NCBI GenBank assembly: GCA_001414485.1
Contig: LLEY01000001.1
Coordinates: forward strand, 682,001 to 746,000
Source: Calycina herbarum
Taxonomy: Eukaryota; Ascomycota; Leotiomycetes; Helotiales; Pezizellaceae
DNA length: 64,000 nucleotides
Direction of reading: 5' to 3'
Made by a program: the position numbers and the translations under genes. The notes below the pieces were generated by a model. That model was not told where the DNA came from, made no database searches, and was given only the letters and a program-made list of their open reading frames with translations. Below are positions 23,280 through 34,001 of this stretch, piece after piece (within the stretch, counting starts at the first letter, position 1; each line of letters opens with the position of its first letter).

Positions 23280-24488
23280 ATGAAGATCCAAACCTCCCTC
23301 TCGGCTCTCACATTCTTCCTTTTCCATCTCCGCTCCATAAACGGCCACGAACTATCATCATCTATAGGAAATGCCTCAAGTACTTCCCTTTTGTTCTTTA
23401 TAACCACACCAGTTGATCTGGAACCAAACACCCCGAGTATCGAAGTCCTAACTTATACATCAACAAAAACCCACGGAACACCTGTAAATATCCTCCATCC
23501 GCATGCCAAAACACAACAACCACCACATCCAAAGATACCACCAAAACATACACATGGTCGAAACTCGAGTTCCAGTGTGCTAAGCACCAGTACAAACATC
23601 CAGCATCAGCATGCGACTTCGAGTACAAAGTCACTTAGCCCAAGCCAGCTTCCGAAAACAAATGCCAGCATGCCAACCACGAGTTTTTATTCTCGCCATC
23701 AGAACTCGACCTCCAGTCAGTACACCACGACTTCCTTCACTCCAAGCCAACGACCAAGCACAAATTCTAGCAGACAAGCAACTAGTTCATACTCTCAACA
23801 CCACAATACCACTTCCAGCAAATCAAAAACAGCTTCCCTAGCGCCAAATCAACGTCCAAGCACAGCTTACATGCAATCCACTACGTCTTCTCAAACCCAG
23901 CACCAAAACACAACATCCAGCAAACCAAAGACAACTTCTCTAGCCCCAAACCAACGTCTAGCCACAAATTACACCACATCCCCTCAAACCACAATTTCTC
24001 AGAAAGATGAACCGTCCACACCTGCCTCACTCCTCCACTTCCTTACCAAAACCTCCAACATCCTCACACTAACCGAAATTGCAACATCAACCATGACCTC
24101 AAGCTTACCACCCGAAAAGACCTACACAACAACAGTCCCTTCCTCTACAACCACAGTTTACACCACGGTTGCACCACCCCTCAACCATGCAACGGCAAAA
24201 GCGCTTCCCACTTCCACAACAACAATTCACACAGTTACAACAATCCCATCCCCACTAAATACTAGACCGGTACCTAATATGGCGGTGGAGAGAAGACTAT
24301 TTGGCCGGAATCAAGAAAGGTCTGCTCCTATAGCTGCACTCGGGGGAACAGAGGAGAAAGGTGGAAAAGGACGGAAGGGAGCGAGCAAGAAAGACAAGAT
24401 AGCTGTAATAGTCGTGGGCTCATTATCAGCTTTGATGTTTGTAATTGTGATTTATGCTTGGTGCTATAAGTCGTGTTCAGGACCTTGA
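23280..24488 (+). CDS. Ser/Thr-rich mucin-like single-pass surface protein 1 of tandem array
   Basis: 402-residue single-exon gene. Residues 1-22 are a signal peptide (MKIQTSLSALTFFLFHLRSI, then NGHE). Residues ~25-340 are extremely Ser/Thr/Pro-rich and probably heavily O-glycosylated. They include four imperfect 31-34-residue repeats (listed separately) and a TTTVYTTV / TTTIHTVTT region like those of fungal wall mucins. A short Lys/Gly-rich juxtamembrane stretch (GGKGRKGASKKDK) precedes one transmembrane helix, IAVIVVGSLSALMFVIVIYAW, and a tiny Cys-containing tail (CYKSCSGP). I start at 23280 because the signal peptide begins there; the frame extends upstream without one. The architecture resembles wall-stress sensors (Wsc/Mid2-like) or surface mucins, but the Cys-rich WSC domain is absent. 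It is the first of three tandem genes of the same plan. Confidence 0.72.
   Translation: MKIQTSLSALTFFLFHLRSINGHELSSSIGNASSTSLLFFITTPVDLEPNTPSIEVLTYTSTKTHGTPVNILHPHAKTQQPPHPKIPPKHTHGRNSSSSVLSTSTNIQHQHATSSTKSLSPSQLPKTNASMPTTSFYSRHQNSTSSQYTTTSFTPSQRPSTNSSRQATSSYSQHHNTTSSKSKTASLAPNQRPSTAYMQSTTSSQTQHQNTTSSKPKTTSLAPNQRLATNYTTSPQTTISQKDEPSTPASLLHFLTKTSNILTLTEIATSTMTSSLPPEKTYTTTVPSSTTTVYTTVAPPLNHATAKALPTSTTTIHTVTTIPSPLNTRPVPNMAVERRLFGRNQERSAPIAALGGTEEKGGKGRKGASKKDKIAVIVVGSLSALMFVIVIYAWCYKSCSGP
23604..24002 (+). repeat. Four tandem ~102-nt repeats encoding 31-34-residue Ser/Thr units
   Basis: Units start at codons 109, 140, 174 and 208. Each opens H(Q/H)(H/N)xTSS and carries SLxPxQxPxTN about a third of the way in. 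Repeats 2-4 are each 34 codons and repeat 1 is 31. Such arrays expand and contract by slippage or recombination. Confidence 0.8.
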
Positions 24489-24928
24489 GTTAGCTCAGAT
24501 ATTGATATTCATAACTTGAGCAGCGAACTGGATAATGTAAGAAATCATGTTCTAATAAATCTGTTATACATCAAGTAGCTGCAGCTTCGGCATCGTCCCT
24601 CTCATAAAACAAAGAAATACAAAGAATTTATAGCTAACGCACTAAATCCCTTTCTTCTAATGAAGAGCCCTATAAACTGACTCTTCCCAACCTAAACTTC
24701 AACGCATATTTATCATTCATATCTTCTAAACCCCCCATTCACAGACCAGAACCCAATTCTAAAATGCGAAACTATAAATACTCCTTACTCTTAAACTATA
24801 CTTCCTCCTCTTCCAAAAGATTATGTGAAACGTTCTCTCACGTTCTACCTATTCAGTACGTGGATCAACCACTAAACCAATCAAGACCAAGTCATACAAA
24901 AAGAAGCGACAGGCAAAGCGAGAGAAGC
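24489..24928 (+). promoter_or_regulatory. Promoter of surface-protein gene 2, duplicated relative to gene 3
   Basis: Around 24730-24785 a CCCCCATTCACA block is followed ~35 bases later by TATAAATACTCC. The same arrangement recurs upstream of gene 3 near 25818-25872 (CCCCATTCACAAACTCC, then TATAAATACTCC). This indicates that the tandem duplication included the promoter. Confidence 0.6.
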
Positions 24929-25534
24929 ATGAGGTTCTCAACGTCATCTCTCTTCCCCACCTTCGGGATCTCTATTTACCTTCTTCTTCTCCTTCCCACT
25001 TCAATCTTAGCACACGAAGAAGAAAATCAAAGTATGGACTCTGCAACTATTCCGGGTACTATTACAACAACAAATGCCATTACAAGAACAAATACCATTA
25101 CAACAACAAATACAATTACAACAACGAATACTATAATTACACCACGTCTCCTCTCAACCCTCGCTACAACTGCGCATTTACCAAGAAACGATATCTTCCC
25201 TCGGCAACTCATTAGTACAAAGTCACCATCACCAACAACTATACACCCACTTAAAACTAATCAAGATGGGACACCCAGTGACAGTGATTTCTTACCGAGC
25301 AAGGCAACGAAGAGCGGAATATTTCCACGAGACGAAGCAAAGCCTGCTCCTACAGCCACCCGCGCGGAAATAGTGGAAGATGTGAAAAATAAGTCAAAGG
25401 GAATGAGCAAGAAGCAGAAGATAATCACAATAGTCTTGGTCATATTTGGCGGTTTGTTTCTTGGATTCTGTACCTTTGTTCTTTTCTGCAAGGGCCGGCA
25501 TGGAGGTCCAAATTTCATTTGTATAGATTGTTAA
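24929..25534 (+). CDS. Ser/Thr-rich single-pass surface protein 2 of tandem array
   Basis: 201 residues, single exon. I start at ATG 24929, where the signal sequence MRFSTSSLFPTFGISIYLLL begins; the in-frame ATG at 24764 lies just before and over the TATA box. The mature part opens HEEENQSMDSATIPGT. It then carries four to five (N)TITTT repeats (about 25056-25140), LLSTLATTAHLPRNDIFPR, a Ser/Thr/Pro stretch and a basic juxtamembrane MSKKQK before the helix IITIVLVIFGGLFLGFCTFV. A short tail holds several Cys. ATIPGTITTT...LLSTLA is shared with gene 3. No enzymatic domain; function unknown. Confidence 0.7.
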   Translation: MRFSTSSLFPTFGISIYLLLLLPTSILAHEEENQSMDSATIPGTITTTNAITRTNTITTTNTITTTNTIITPRLLSTLATTAHLPRNDIFPRQLISTKSPSPTTIHPLKTNQDGTPSDSDFLPSKATKSGIFPRDEAKPAPTATRAEIVEDVKNKSKGMSKKQKIITIVLVIFGGLFLGFCTFVLFCKGRHGGPNFICIDC

Positions 25535-25974
25535 TCGGGTCGTTGTAGATTTCTGAATGCTGAGGTGTTGGTGATGATTTTATAATAAATGGTTCTTTAA
25601 TCTTAGTTTTGATAGTTGTGATAGATGTAATTGATATTACTCCAGCTTTGAGACCGTGTCCTCGTAAATAGTAGTAGGTATTTTTAATTTTCCCAAAAAA
25701 AGAAAGAACAAAGAATCCCAACACACTTCCTATCAGTTTTGCTCCACCGCTCCTCTCAAATGAACCCGCAAACCAACTCTCCCCAACCCCAACACCTCTT
25801 CATGATTCACACCTCTAAAAACCCCATTCACAAACTCCAAACAAGATCCAGAAGTCAGAAATATAAATACTCCCCCGCCTCGAATTTCACTCCTCCCCTT
25901 TCACAAAATTATTCTAAACTTCATCTCACAAATCATCCAGCAAACCATTGGAGTATAACCGAAGAACTGAATAA

Positions 25975-26349
25975 ATGATGAAGTTCTCAGCGTCAACCCT
26001 CTTATTTTCCCTCTTCCTCCTTGCAACCCTAATCTCAGCAGAAGAGAACGAGGCAAACTCCGATTCCGTGACCATATTGAGCACCATCACAACCACAAAT
26101 ACAATAACTATCCCACCTCTCCCCTCAACCCTCGCCGCGACCCCAGCACTCCAGAAAAAAGCTACCCTACCGGGAAAAACCACAGGCACAGCATCTTCCG
26201 CCTCAACACCCACTGCCCCACCAAAGAAGCAGAAAAAGGAACTTAATGGCTTAGAGATATTCGGGATTGTCTTAGGAATAATCATTGTGCCTTACGTGAT
26301 TTTTTTGGCTTGGCATTTTTGGCGTTTGAGGAAGAAATATGGGAAGTGA
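25975..26349 (+). CDS. Ser/Thr-rich single-pass surface protein 3 of tandem array
   Basis: 124 residues, single exon, the shortest of the three. Signal peptide MMKFSASTLLFSLFLLATLI followed by SAEENEANSDS; ATG 25975 or 25978 could be used. The core TITTTNTITIPPLPSTLAAT aligns with gene 2. A Ser/Thr/Pro/Lys linker (KKQKKEL) leads to a helix IFGIVLGIIIVPYVIFLAW and a basic tail RLRKKYGK. Compared with gene 2 it has a single TITTT unit and lacks the long stalk, so the array differs mainly in stalk length. Promoter shared with gene 2 by duplication. Confidence 0.7.
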   Translation: MMKFSASTLLFSLFLLATLISAEENEANSDSVTILSTITTTNTITIPPLPSTLAATPALQKKATLPGKTTGTASSASTPTAPPKKQKKELNGLEIFGIVLGIIIVPYVIFLAWHFWRLRKKYGK

Positions 26350-26915
26350 TTATGTTGGTGAGTGTGAAAGGGGTTTTGGGCATGTACAGGGAATGAACAT
26401 GAATGGCTTAGTGGAGTTTCAAGGGTTGATCAACCGGAACAGGAATAGGTTCGTCAGTGATGGGGTTACTGGTGGGAGGTGAGATGGTGGAGAGTGTTGG
26501 TTGTGATATGTTGGTTGGAAGTTTGGAGTTTGTGATTATTTAACTGGGTGGAGAGGTAGAGGAAGAATGTTATAACTTTACACGACCCAATTAGCTGCAT
26601 AGAATTTCAACACTTGTCTCCCTTAGAATGCGATCTTGTTTTTTTATTTTTTTTGAAAGGAAATGAAGAAGAAGAAAGACCGACCCAATGACACTCAACA
26701 TCAGCAAGACGGAAAAATCCGTACTAGGTTTGGTTGGTACATATCCCCATCTCCTCCTTTCTTGTTTCCGCACTCGATCGCCTTCCTTTACCTCCCACAT
26801 CTATGGCCGCTCCTAAGCTCTTGCTTAATTTCTCATCCTCTATTGTCTTCTTTTGCCTGTCAACCTCTCTCTCATCTCCGACCGTATTCACCTCCATCAC
26901 CTCACAACCGAGAAA
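26350..26915. other. Intergenic region after the array
   Basis: Contains G/T-rich sequence (26400-26560), probably the 3' UTR of gene 3. The pyrimidine-rich stretch 26740-26915 is the leader of the small gene at 26916. Confidence 0.4.
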
Positions 26916-27119
26916 ATGTCACTCACCTGCCGGTCACCCCTCAAGCCCCTCCTCAGACCCATATTCTACATCCTCATCCTCCTAACAACCCTTCTCATCC
27001 TCACCATGATAATCTACTCAGTTCGAGTCCTCAATTCCCCAAATCCTCCATCACAAACCGGTGTCCCAGCCAGAGGTTCCAATGGCAAGTCCCCTGGGGT
27101 GCGGAGACCGATACCTTGA
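26916..27119 (+). CDS. Small single-pass membrane protein, 67 residues
   Basis: MSLTCRSPLKPLLRPIF is followed by a strongly hydrophobic helix (YILILLTTLLILTMIIYSV) and a Pro/Ser/Gly-rich basic tail ending VRRPIP. The codon use (many C-ending codons), the AAA ATG context and a long pyrimidine-rich leader favour a real gene. Basic residues before the helix suggest an N-in signal anchor. No family recognised. It lies just downstream of the surface-protein array on the same strand. Confidence 0.45.
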   Translation: MSLTCRSPLKPLLRPIFYILILLTTLLILTMIIYSVRVLNSPNPPSQTGVPARGSNGKSPGVRRPIP

Positions 27120-30028
27120 TCGGATCAACCTCATTTAGAATGATGTACACCGTGTGAGAATAGAGAAAGAGAGATGGGGAAGAAGAGAGGGATGAGGGGG
27201 AGGACAAGGGAAAAGGGAAAAAGAACATACATGCGGGGTATGGGAAAAAGAAATGCAAGTCGAAATGGCAGTGACAGTACAATCGGGTCGGAAGAAATCA
27301 AAGTACCCTCCCTACCTGAGCATGGAGAAGAAAATAATTTTTCAAACAAGTGATGGGGTAGGTAACATGGCGGTTGCAATCTGAAGCGGGGTTAACTTGT
27401 GTAACACTTGTTGCGTACTTGTGATACTGTAACAACCCAAGATCTTCCTCTCAATGAAGGTTATTCTAGTGGAAGTCCAAACAGTTTAATTGGAGATAGC
27501 TGATAAGAGGAAAGTTGAATGATTCACAAAAAGCGTGATATCAAGTAGTACAAGTAAACCACGAGTAAGCTATAGGAATATAAGTAAGCTAGCAGACGAA
27601 ACTTAGTCAAGTAAGCTACAAAAGAATAGATAAGTTACTAGCTAACTAGTAAGCCGCAAGAGTGTGCGTAAGCTACGATACTTGGTTTAGGTAATTGTGC
27701 ACTGGAATCGCTACAAAGGAATATAGATAGTCTGAAACAGTTCTCATCTTTTTGTCATACGAACTACAAGGTGGGCGCGCGGGGTAATTCTTAGGTTACA
27801 CACTCAACCTCGTTGTCAAAGTCGTACTTTGTGCAACTGTGCACATGTGATACTGTAACTGGACTATTTCCCTCAAGGAACATCATTCTAAAACATATTT
27901 AGGTAGCGTAAGATGCGTAATCAATATAGTTCAAGAAAGAAAAATGGACAGCTGGGTGAGTAATATCACACGTGATCTACCTCAAAACACGGGAGACTCA
28001 TCTCAGCTCTCGTCATCCTTTTTGTCCCGAGGCCTTGTCACTTTCCAAGGTCATGAACTTGGTCTCCTAGGGCCGGGAATTCATCTCACTCGCTCGTTGC
28101 CGTACTTACGGGTTATCAACTCATTTCCTCTCATCCTGCCAACTCACACTCATAATTCCGGACGATGGAAACGACGCGAATAGGAAATGAGAACCATAAC
28201 ATGCGGGATTCAATAGATGAAATCAATAAATATAAGAATGCGGGAAAGTAGATGAGGTACATAAAGGAATGAGCTACTTGGGTAGCTTGGCGCTTCCTCA
28301 TGCTGTTGGTGTGTCTGGTGACACTTGTGCTTGCGTACTAATGAGGACGGCTGTGAGAGGTGAGTGGGATGACGAGAGGCGTTGGCATTTCCATTGTTGT
28401 GATTGGGTTTGTAAACATGTACCTAGCAGATGAAAACAGGCTGATAATTGACGGGAAATGGAAGTTGCAAGCTGAAAAGCTGGTTTCTAATGAAGCTCTA
28501 TGTTTCGTATGTCATCGTTTCCAGAGAGGTCTTATCAAAATGAGATACGGAAGTTATAAATAGAAGGCTTCACGTGATCCAGAGCTCGTCGGGACCTCCC
28601 GGGTTTCGTCCTTGTTCCGGACTTTTGATCATGTTTTCCGAAGGGCCAAAGGCATCATGACATCAATGATGCATTTTATGCCACGAAAGGGGAAACACAA
28701 CCAGGCCAATAGGTGTGCCTGGAAGAGCGACCTGCTGCGAGGCAACCTTGAGTTACCAATTACCAACCTCTTCTTCCCTTCTAGACCTCTGCTTGCTCTC
28801 TCTGCCTTCCATCTCCCCATGTGTTGATTGTTTGGTGGTGACACGGACACGCTCTTATCCAGCTGCATAAAATGATGCACGTTCGCCTCGGCTTGGTGGA
28901 GAGCTTGCCCTTGTGTTTGCCTGGGGAAGCTTTATCGCGGGCTCGTTCCTGCTTTGAAACCCCGCACATCCAACACACTCACCTCAAGCCGCAATCTCTT
29001 GTCACATCCCCATCCCATCCTCGTCTTATCTTTGTATGCAATAGTACAGTACTCAGTATTGTAGACGTCGTCAGAGGCAGAAGTCCGATGACCCTATTGA
29101 CCGAGGTCATTCGGGGTCTCTCAAGCTCCCCAAGCCCTGTTTGCAAGCAGGCGGCTGTGTGTGATGACGGGCGCAGGCACCTGCAGTGGCCATGGCCAAA
29201 CTGAGACTCCACCACCCATATGGGGCTCCTCTCCTATCAGCAGCAATGCGAGGAGGGAGAGGGAGTGGGCAGCTGGACGACCACGACACCAAGGTAAATA
29301 AGAGACGCCCCTTCTCCTGCCCCCTTCCTCTCTTCTCCTTCTCTCTCTCTACCAAACAATCAAACCATTATCAAACCATCCTACCAACAAACCTTCATCC
29401 TTATTTATATTCCTTCTATTTCTATTCTTCTTCTGCATAGAGCGATAGTTGCATTCAGTTGCCAATTATCCAACCGACCTTCTTTATCTGCATCTCCCCT
29501 CCTCGCCTGACTCACTCGCTGTGATCTTGAAGAGGACCAACAACAGAACCAGCTACTTTCCGTCTCTTTGTCTCTCTGTTTCCGCCTACTTGTACCTTTT
29601 TTTCCTTAGCTACCACTTAATTGTGCGTGGTCATCCGGGTTGCGCTTTCCTCATCTTACTATTACGCCATCCGCAATTTCCTGTGACTCGGATAGAGAGA
29701 AGAGTCATCCGGCAACTTGCTACTTCTACAGTTTCGATAACCCACTTCCTTCTATATCTCCTAATAACCTTCCGACCTTTTCGACGACCTTCTTCTTTGA
29801 TATCAAAGAACACCCAACAAACATTCCCCTTTCCGCTTTCTGCATCCTAGTACTTCTGGAACAAAGAAGCCGAACTCAGACCAACTCAATCTCCATTGAG
29901 TCACCTTCTGACTAAACTCTTCAACTTTCTTCGTCAAGTCTCCTTGTCTGCAAACAGCTTCTTGCAAGCTCTTTCTCAACATTACAACACCGACGCTACT
30001 ACTCCCCTCTCCATCAACACCCTTGATC
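27120..30028. other. Long gene-free region and leader of the gene at 30029
   Basis: 2.9 kb without a supportable gene. 27400-27910 holds repeat structure (listed separately). 28560-29280 is GC-balanced without a coding signal. 29290-30028 is a strikingly pyrimidine-rich CT/CA leader that continues to the ATG at 30029, typical of a long 5' UTR of a strongly expressed fungal gene. Confidence 0.45.
27415..27890. repeat. Pair of ~45-bp imperfect direct repeats enclosing a GTAAGCT-rich array
   Basis: TGTGATACTGTAAC followed by a CCTCAATGAAGG-like block occurs near 27420 and again near 27845, ~425 bases apart. Between them, 27545-27690 carries at least six copies of GTAAGCTA or close variants at irregular 15-30 base spacing. 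It could be a remnant of a small terminal-repeat element, but no target duplication was found. Confidence 0.45.
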
Positions 30029-30811
30029 ATGTCGACCTCTCTTCAACAACGCGATATCCGATCCGCTTCCGTACCATTCAAGCGGGATAGAGAGCATCAC
30101 CAGAAGTGGAGCAACGGCACACGTTCACACCATGGAGTTCCTCCTATTCACGAGGTTATCGTCGATGGCGTAATTCAGACCGAGTATCAGTGGAATGCCC
30201 ACGGACGCAAGGAGCCAACCAAAGCCGAGATCATGCAACGTGCCAAAGTTCGTCCTAATGCCCTCAAGTCAGTTCTGTAAGTACCTCCCAATCCCATTTC
30301 CCAATCCGCAGAACCCCAACTAATAATTATGTCTATCAGTGGCAACAAGACCCACGCAAACCGAACTCCCAAGCCCTTCTCCAACAACGGTTCCGGCGCC
30401 TTCTACTCTGGCACAATCCAAGGCCGTCTCGACCGCAAGGCAGACGCCTATCTCGAATCTACCTCCACCCCCCTCTCCGAATCCCTCATCTCCATCCTCC
30501 CTCAACACGTCAACAATACCTCTCCCGCAATCAGCACTCTTGATGCGGATATCCTCTACAGCTTCGACAACAAGGGTCCAAGTCCAACTGCCAAGGGCAC
30601 CAAGGTCGAACTTGGCTCTTTGATCGAACAAGCCGAGCAGAAGTGGATTGCCGAGCAAACGGAGAAGATTATCAAGGGTGAATATGAGGTTCTTGATGCA
30701 CAAGGGGAGAAGACGGTTTTGAAGAAGAAGAGGGGAAGTCCTAAGCAGAAGGCTACTAGGAATAGTGTTAAGGTTGTGGAGGAGGAGGATGATGGGTTTG
30801 AACTCATCTAA
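30029..30811 (+). CDS. Conserved-looking fungal protein of unknown function, 239 residues
   Basis: Two exons, 30029-30276 and 30340-30811. The GTAAGT...ATCAG intron splits a Leu codon. No domain is recognised. The protein is hydrophilic: the N-terminus MSTSLQQRDIRSASVPFKRD is followed by HGVPPIHEVIVDGVIQTEYQ, and the second half ends with KKKRGSPKQKATRNSVKV (a likely nuclear signal) and an acidic EEEDDGFELI tail. Codon use is strongly biased to C-ending codons and the pyrimidine-rich leader exceeds 500 bases, both signs of high expression. No signal peptide or membrane helix. Confidence 0.72.
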
Positions 30812-31983
30812 TTCCCTCGCCTTCCTTGTCTGTCTTTTCCGACTTGACGAAATGATGGACTTGTATTATTGAGGGGGAGGCCTTGATGGCTTTCTCTCAT
30901 TCTCTCTCTTTCTCTCTCTTTCGCTCTTCGCCTTTTTTACTCTACACGACTTCGATATTTGCACGGCGTCTGGATCGGATGGATGGATGGATGTCTGCAT
31001 TTACGGTATTAGCTTACCCTTCTAAGGGGAAGGATAGCTTACGATACCATGATTTTTCCTTTCTCGCTGGGGCGCTTTCGTTTCGGTCGCATCATTGGCT
31101 TCTTCAACCCTTCCCAAGGTGTCTAGCCTACCCACTGTACATATACCAGATTTACTTGGGAAGGATGGCTAGGAGCTCTTTTTTCTTCTTCTGATTATCA
31201 TGAATGGGGTGTTTGGATTGGAATTTGATTTTTTCCCCCTCGGGGATGGAATGGATGGTTATGGAGTTTTTTTTTTGCATAGCTTACCCAGAGCGGGAAG
31301 GATAGCTTGCTTTTTTACACTTTACGGACGGGCGGGCTGGGATTGCTGGATCCTTTGTTACATTAGAGATGAGCACACGCATGTCGTCGCTTGTTGATGA
31401 CCCTTTGAATAGAGATACAGACCTACCTTCCTCGTTGTTCCGCACTTGCGGGAATTGGGGATAGTTTAATTAATTTGTCGATTCTCAATTTGGTGCCTCT
31501 GTCTGGTTTCGTCGTGCCTTTCCCTTCTTGCGTCGCGTCGCCTGTCCCCCCTCGTCGCCGGAGTCACTCTGCCTTTGTGGTGTTGCGTTGCGGGACGACG
31601 AGGGGGGAAGGAACGACTTGGAGGTCGGTCGGCCCTTCCCTCCTCTTCCCAGTTCTTCTCTCTACAATACCTAAGGTAACCACGGAAGTCCAGTCAAGCA
31701 GCCGGCCCTCTTCTGCTGAGACCTCTTACCTTGTCTCTCTCCATCTCTTGACCTTTTTAATCTTTACTTCCAGGTTTTCTCAGTGAGGAACATCTAGCCG
31801 GGTGCTGCACATATGGGTCTTTTTGAGCTGTTGAGACGTTCTAATTTCCGCCGGGGAGGGGGAGGGGGGTTGTTTACTTACTCCTTTCTTCTTTCTTCTT
31901 CTTTCTTTTTTTCTTCAAAAACAATTGTCGGGAAAGGTGTGGGAGGTGGAAATTTTTTCTTATATTGTCTTGGGAGGTTGAGA

Positions 31984-32011
31984 GGTTGGTTGGTTGGTTG
32001 GTTGGTTGGTT
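31984..32011. repeat. (GGTT)7 microsatellite
   Basis: Seven consecutive GGTT units, read directly. Confidence 0.85.
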
Positions 32012-33319
32012 AGTTGTGGGAGTTTTGTGTAGCTTTACTGGCGTGGTTTTTACCTCGTGGATTACTTTACATCATCATGCAGCCTTACCTCGCTGCTTCA
32101 CTTGTTTTAGAGGGTTTTACTTGGTTCAGAGGGGTTACTTGGTTCAGAGGGTTTTACTTTATAGTATTAAGGAGTAAGTCTAGTAAGTTATGTTGTTAAA
32201 TTGTATTATTCAAAATTATTTAGATCAATTAAGCAAACTAAATAAAGTTTCAAATGTTTGAATAGATAGATTATTAAATACCTATCTGAGTAAGATTCAA
32301 TTAGTATGAATATCCTAGACACTTTAGAAGACTTGAATTATCTCAACCAACCATGACAATTGACCATAGCAAACTCAGGGTATGTTTAGCAAGAATTAGT
32401 CAATTATAAAACTGGTGAAGAAAGTATACCAGAACTGATATTTATGGAGTCTTGAAAACTTGTGAGAATGATACTGAAACAAACAGAGGAAGCGAATGTG
32501 AGAAGAGCGACACGATTGATTATAGGATGGCTCTGAGGCTCCTGCGTGACTTAGGTACTCTTTTGGTACTTGAAATATTGAGCCCACCAAGGCACCGAAG
32601 GCTCAAGTAACACACTGCTTAACCAAATGCTTCTCATCATAGCAACCACTTTCCACAACTGCAAAAGGGGTGAGCCCACCCCAAGTAATACTCAAAACAC
32701 AATCGAAACATAACAAAAGTAACCACAGGTGAGCTCATAGTCAGTGGATTTGGCATCACGGCCTTAATTCTCATGACTTGCAGGCAAAACAGTCGTCGGA
32801 TCGATTACTGCAAACAGGCCTACTTCTCAATTGAAATTGAAAATTTTCACATTCCGCAGCGCCAGGTCTTTGTTCTCATACGAGAAACCGCCCAGATGGG
32901 GTGGAAACTCAACAAGAATATTTGAGCTCTGGGAAAGAATGGAGTCTAGAACATATATTTGGGGAAAGTGATTGCGGGTTAGCTTTCCTTGCTGGGTAAT
33001 GTTGAATGGCTGTAAATGTATGATGTAGTAGATAGCATATTTCACGCAAGTTTAGATGGCCAGTATTTGCCGTGTTTCTATTCGTCAATTGGTCTTCATC
33101 TTGAAATCAGCAATTTGCAACAAGGAACAGTGATAGATGGTCTTTTCGAGTATATCCGGCATCTTACCATCTCTCAACTCTGTACAAAAGCCTCATCGAA
33201 GCACGTATCTTTGTTCCGCCCTTTCATTCCGCATAACCCAAGCACGATCTAGTCATTCAATCCCTCCAAGAAAGCGCATCGAACCCCTCAGCTACATAAC
33301 CTCAATGAAAATTCAATGA

Positions 33320-33811
33320 TTGACAATGAAAAGGAAACCTCCGAATGCTTCTAGTTCGAAGCGAGAAATTGCATATCAAGTCCGAGAAAGTCCATCCCAT
33401 GGAAGAGAATTCCATGACGAGTGTGAAATTCCTGGACCTGGCGAACTTCAAGCTCGACGATCTACTAGATCCCAACTCCCTTTGAAAAGACTTCTCTATA
33501 AACTTCGTCTATTACTTCCAAGTACCATGGTTAACCAGAAACCCAACACCCCTGAGCTCTTTACAATAAAGCAGTCAAAGAAACAACTTCAAGATCCACG
33601 ACGAACACCCATCCTACAAAGCAACAATCCCAACATGCAATTTCTTGCAATCTTTAGATGCCCCGAAGGTAAGATTTACCCCAAAGAAAGAACTTTCCTC
33701 AAAACACCCAAACTCGACTTTCAACACCAACAAGCAACTAGAATTCCCAAGTCACCCACAAGATCAAACTCGACACCCCCAGCCCAGAATTTCAAGAAGG
33801 ACTGTAGATGA
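33320..33811 (+). CDS. Uncertain open frame, Arg/Lys/Pro-rich, 163 residues
   Basis: Starts MTMKRKPPNASSSKREIAYQ. It is basic and Pro/Gln/Ser-rich throughout with no domain or transmembrane helix. Lying 190 bases upstream of the gene at 34002 on the same strand, it could be a leader frame, an upstream exon in another phase, or chance. No splice pair joined it convincingly to 34002. Confidence 0.25.
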   Translation: MTMKRKPPNASSSKREIAYQVRESPSHGREFHDECEIPGPGELQARRSTRSQLPLKRLLYKLRLLLPSTMVNQKPNTPELFTIKQSKKQLQDPRRTPILQSNNPNMQFLAIFRCPEGKIYPKERTFLKTPKLDFQHQQATRIPKSPTRSNSTPPAQNFKKDCR

Positions 33812-34001
33812 TTCCGTGAGCTTCAGAGATGCCCAAGATCAGGTACATAAGAGCGCCCCCAGCCCTCCTAATTTCGACACCAACAAAACCAACAACATCA
33901 ACGACTCGGAACGAAGAACGAGAAACACAAAAACAAGCACAAACCAACAAACACCGAGAACGAGAAGTTGAGGCGGCATTTGTTGCTGGCATCCAATCAC
34001 C

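Larger units (their letters stand above)
30812..34001. other. Long intergenic region
   Basis: 3.2 kb without a firm gene. 30880-31950 is GC-balanced with CT/TC microsatellites and a (GGAT)4 at ~30977-30993, probably partly the 3' UTR. A (GGTT)7 tract sits at ~31984-32011. Around 32105-32160 a TTTTACTTGGTTCAGAGG motif is repeated three times imperfectly. 32200-33300 is AT-rich with no coding signal. One uncertain frame at 33320 is listed separately. Confidence 0.4.

Noticed and set aside
24764..24928. Possible N-terminal extension of surface protein 2
   Set aside because: It would start just before and over the TATA box shared with gene 3, and would bury the signal peptide internally.
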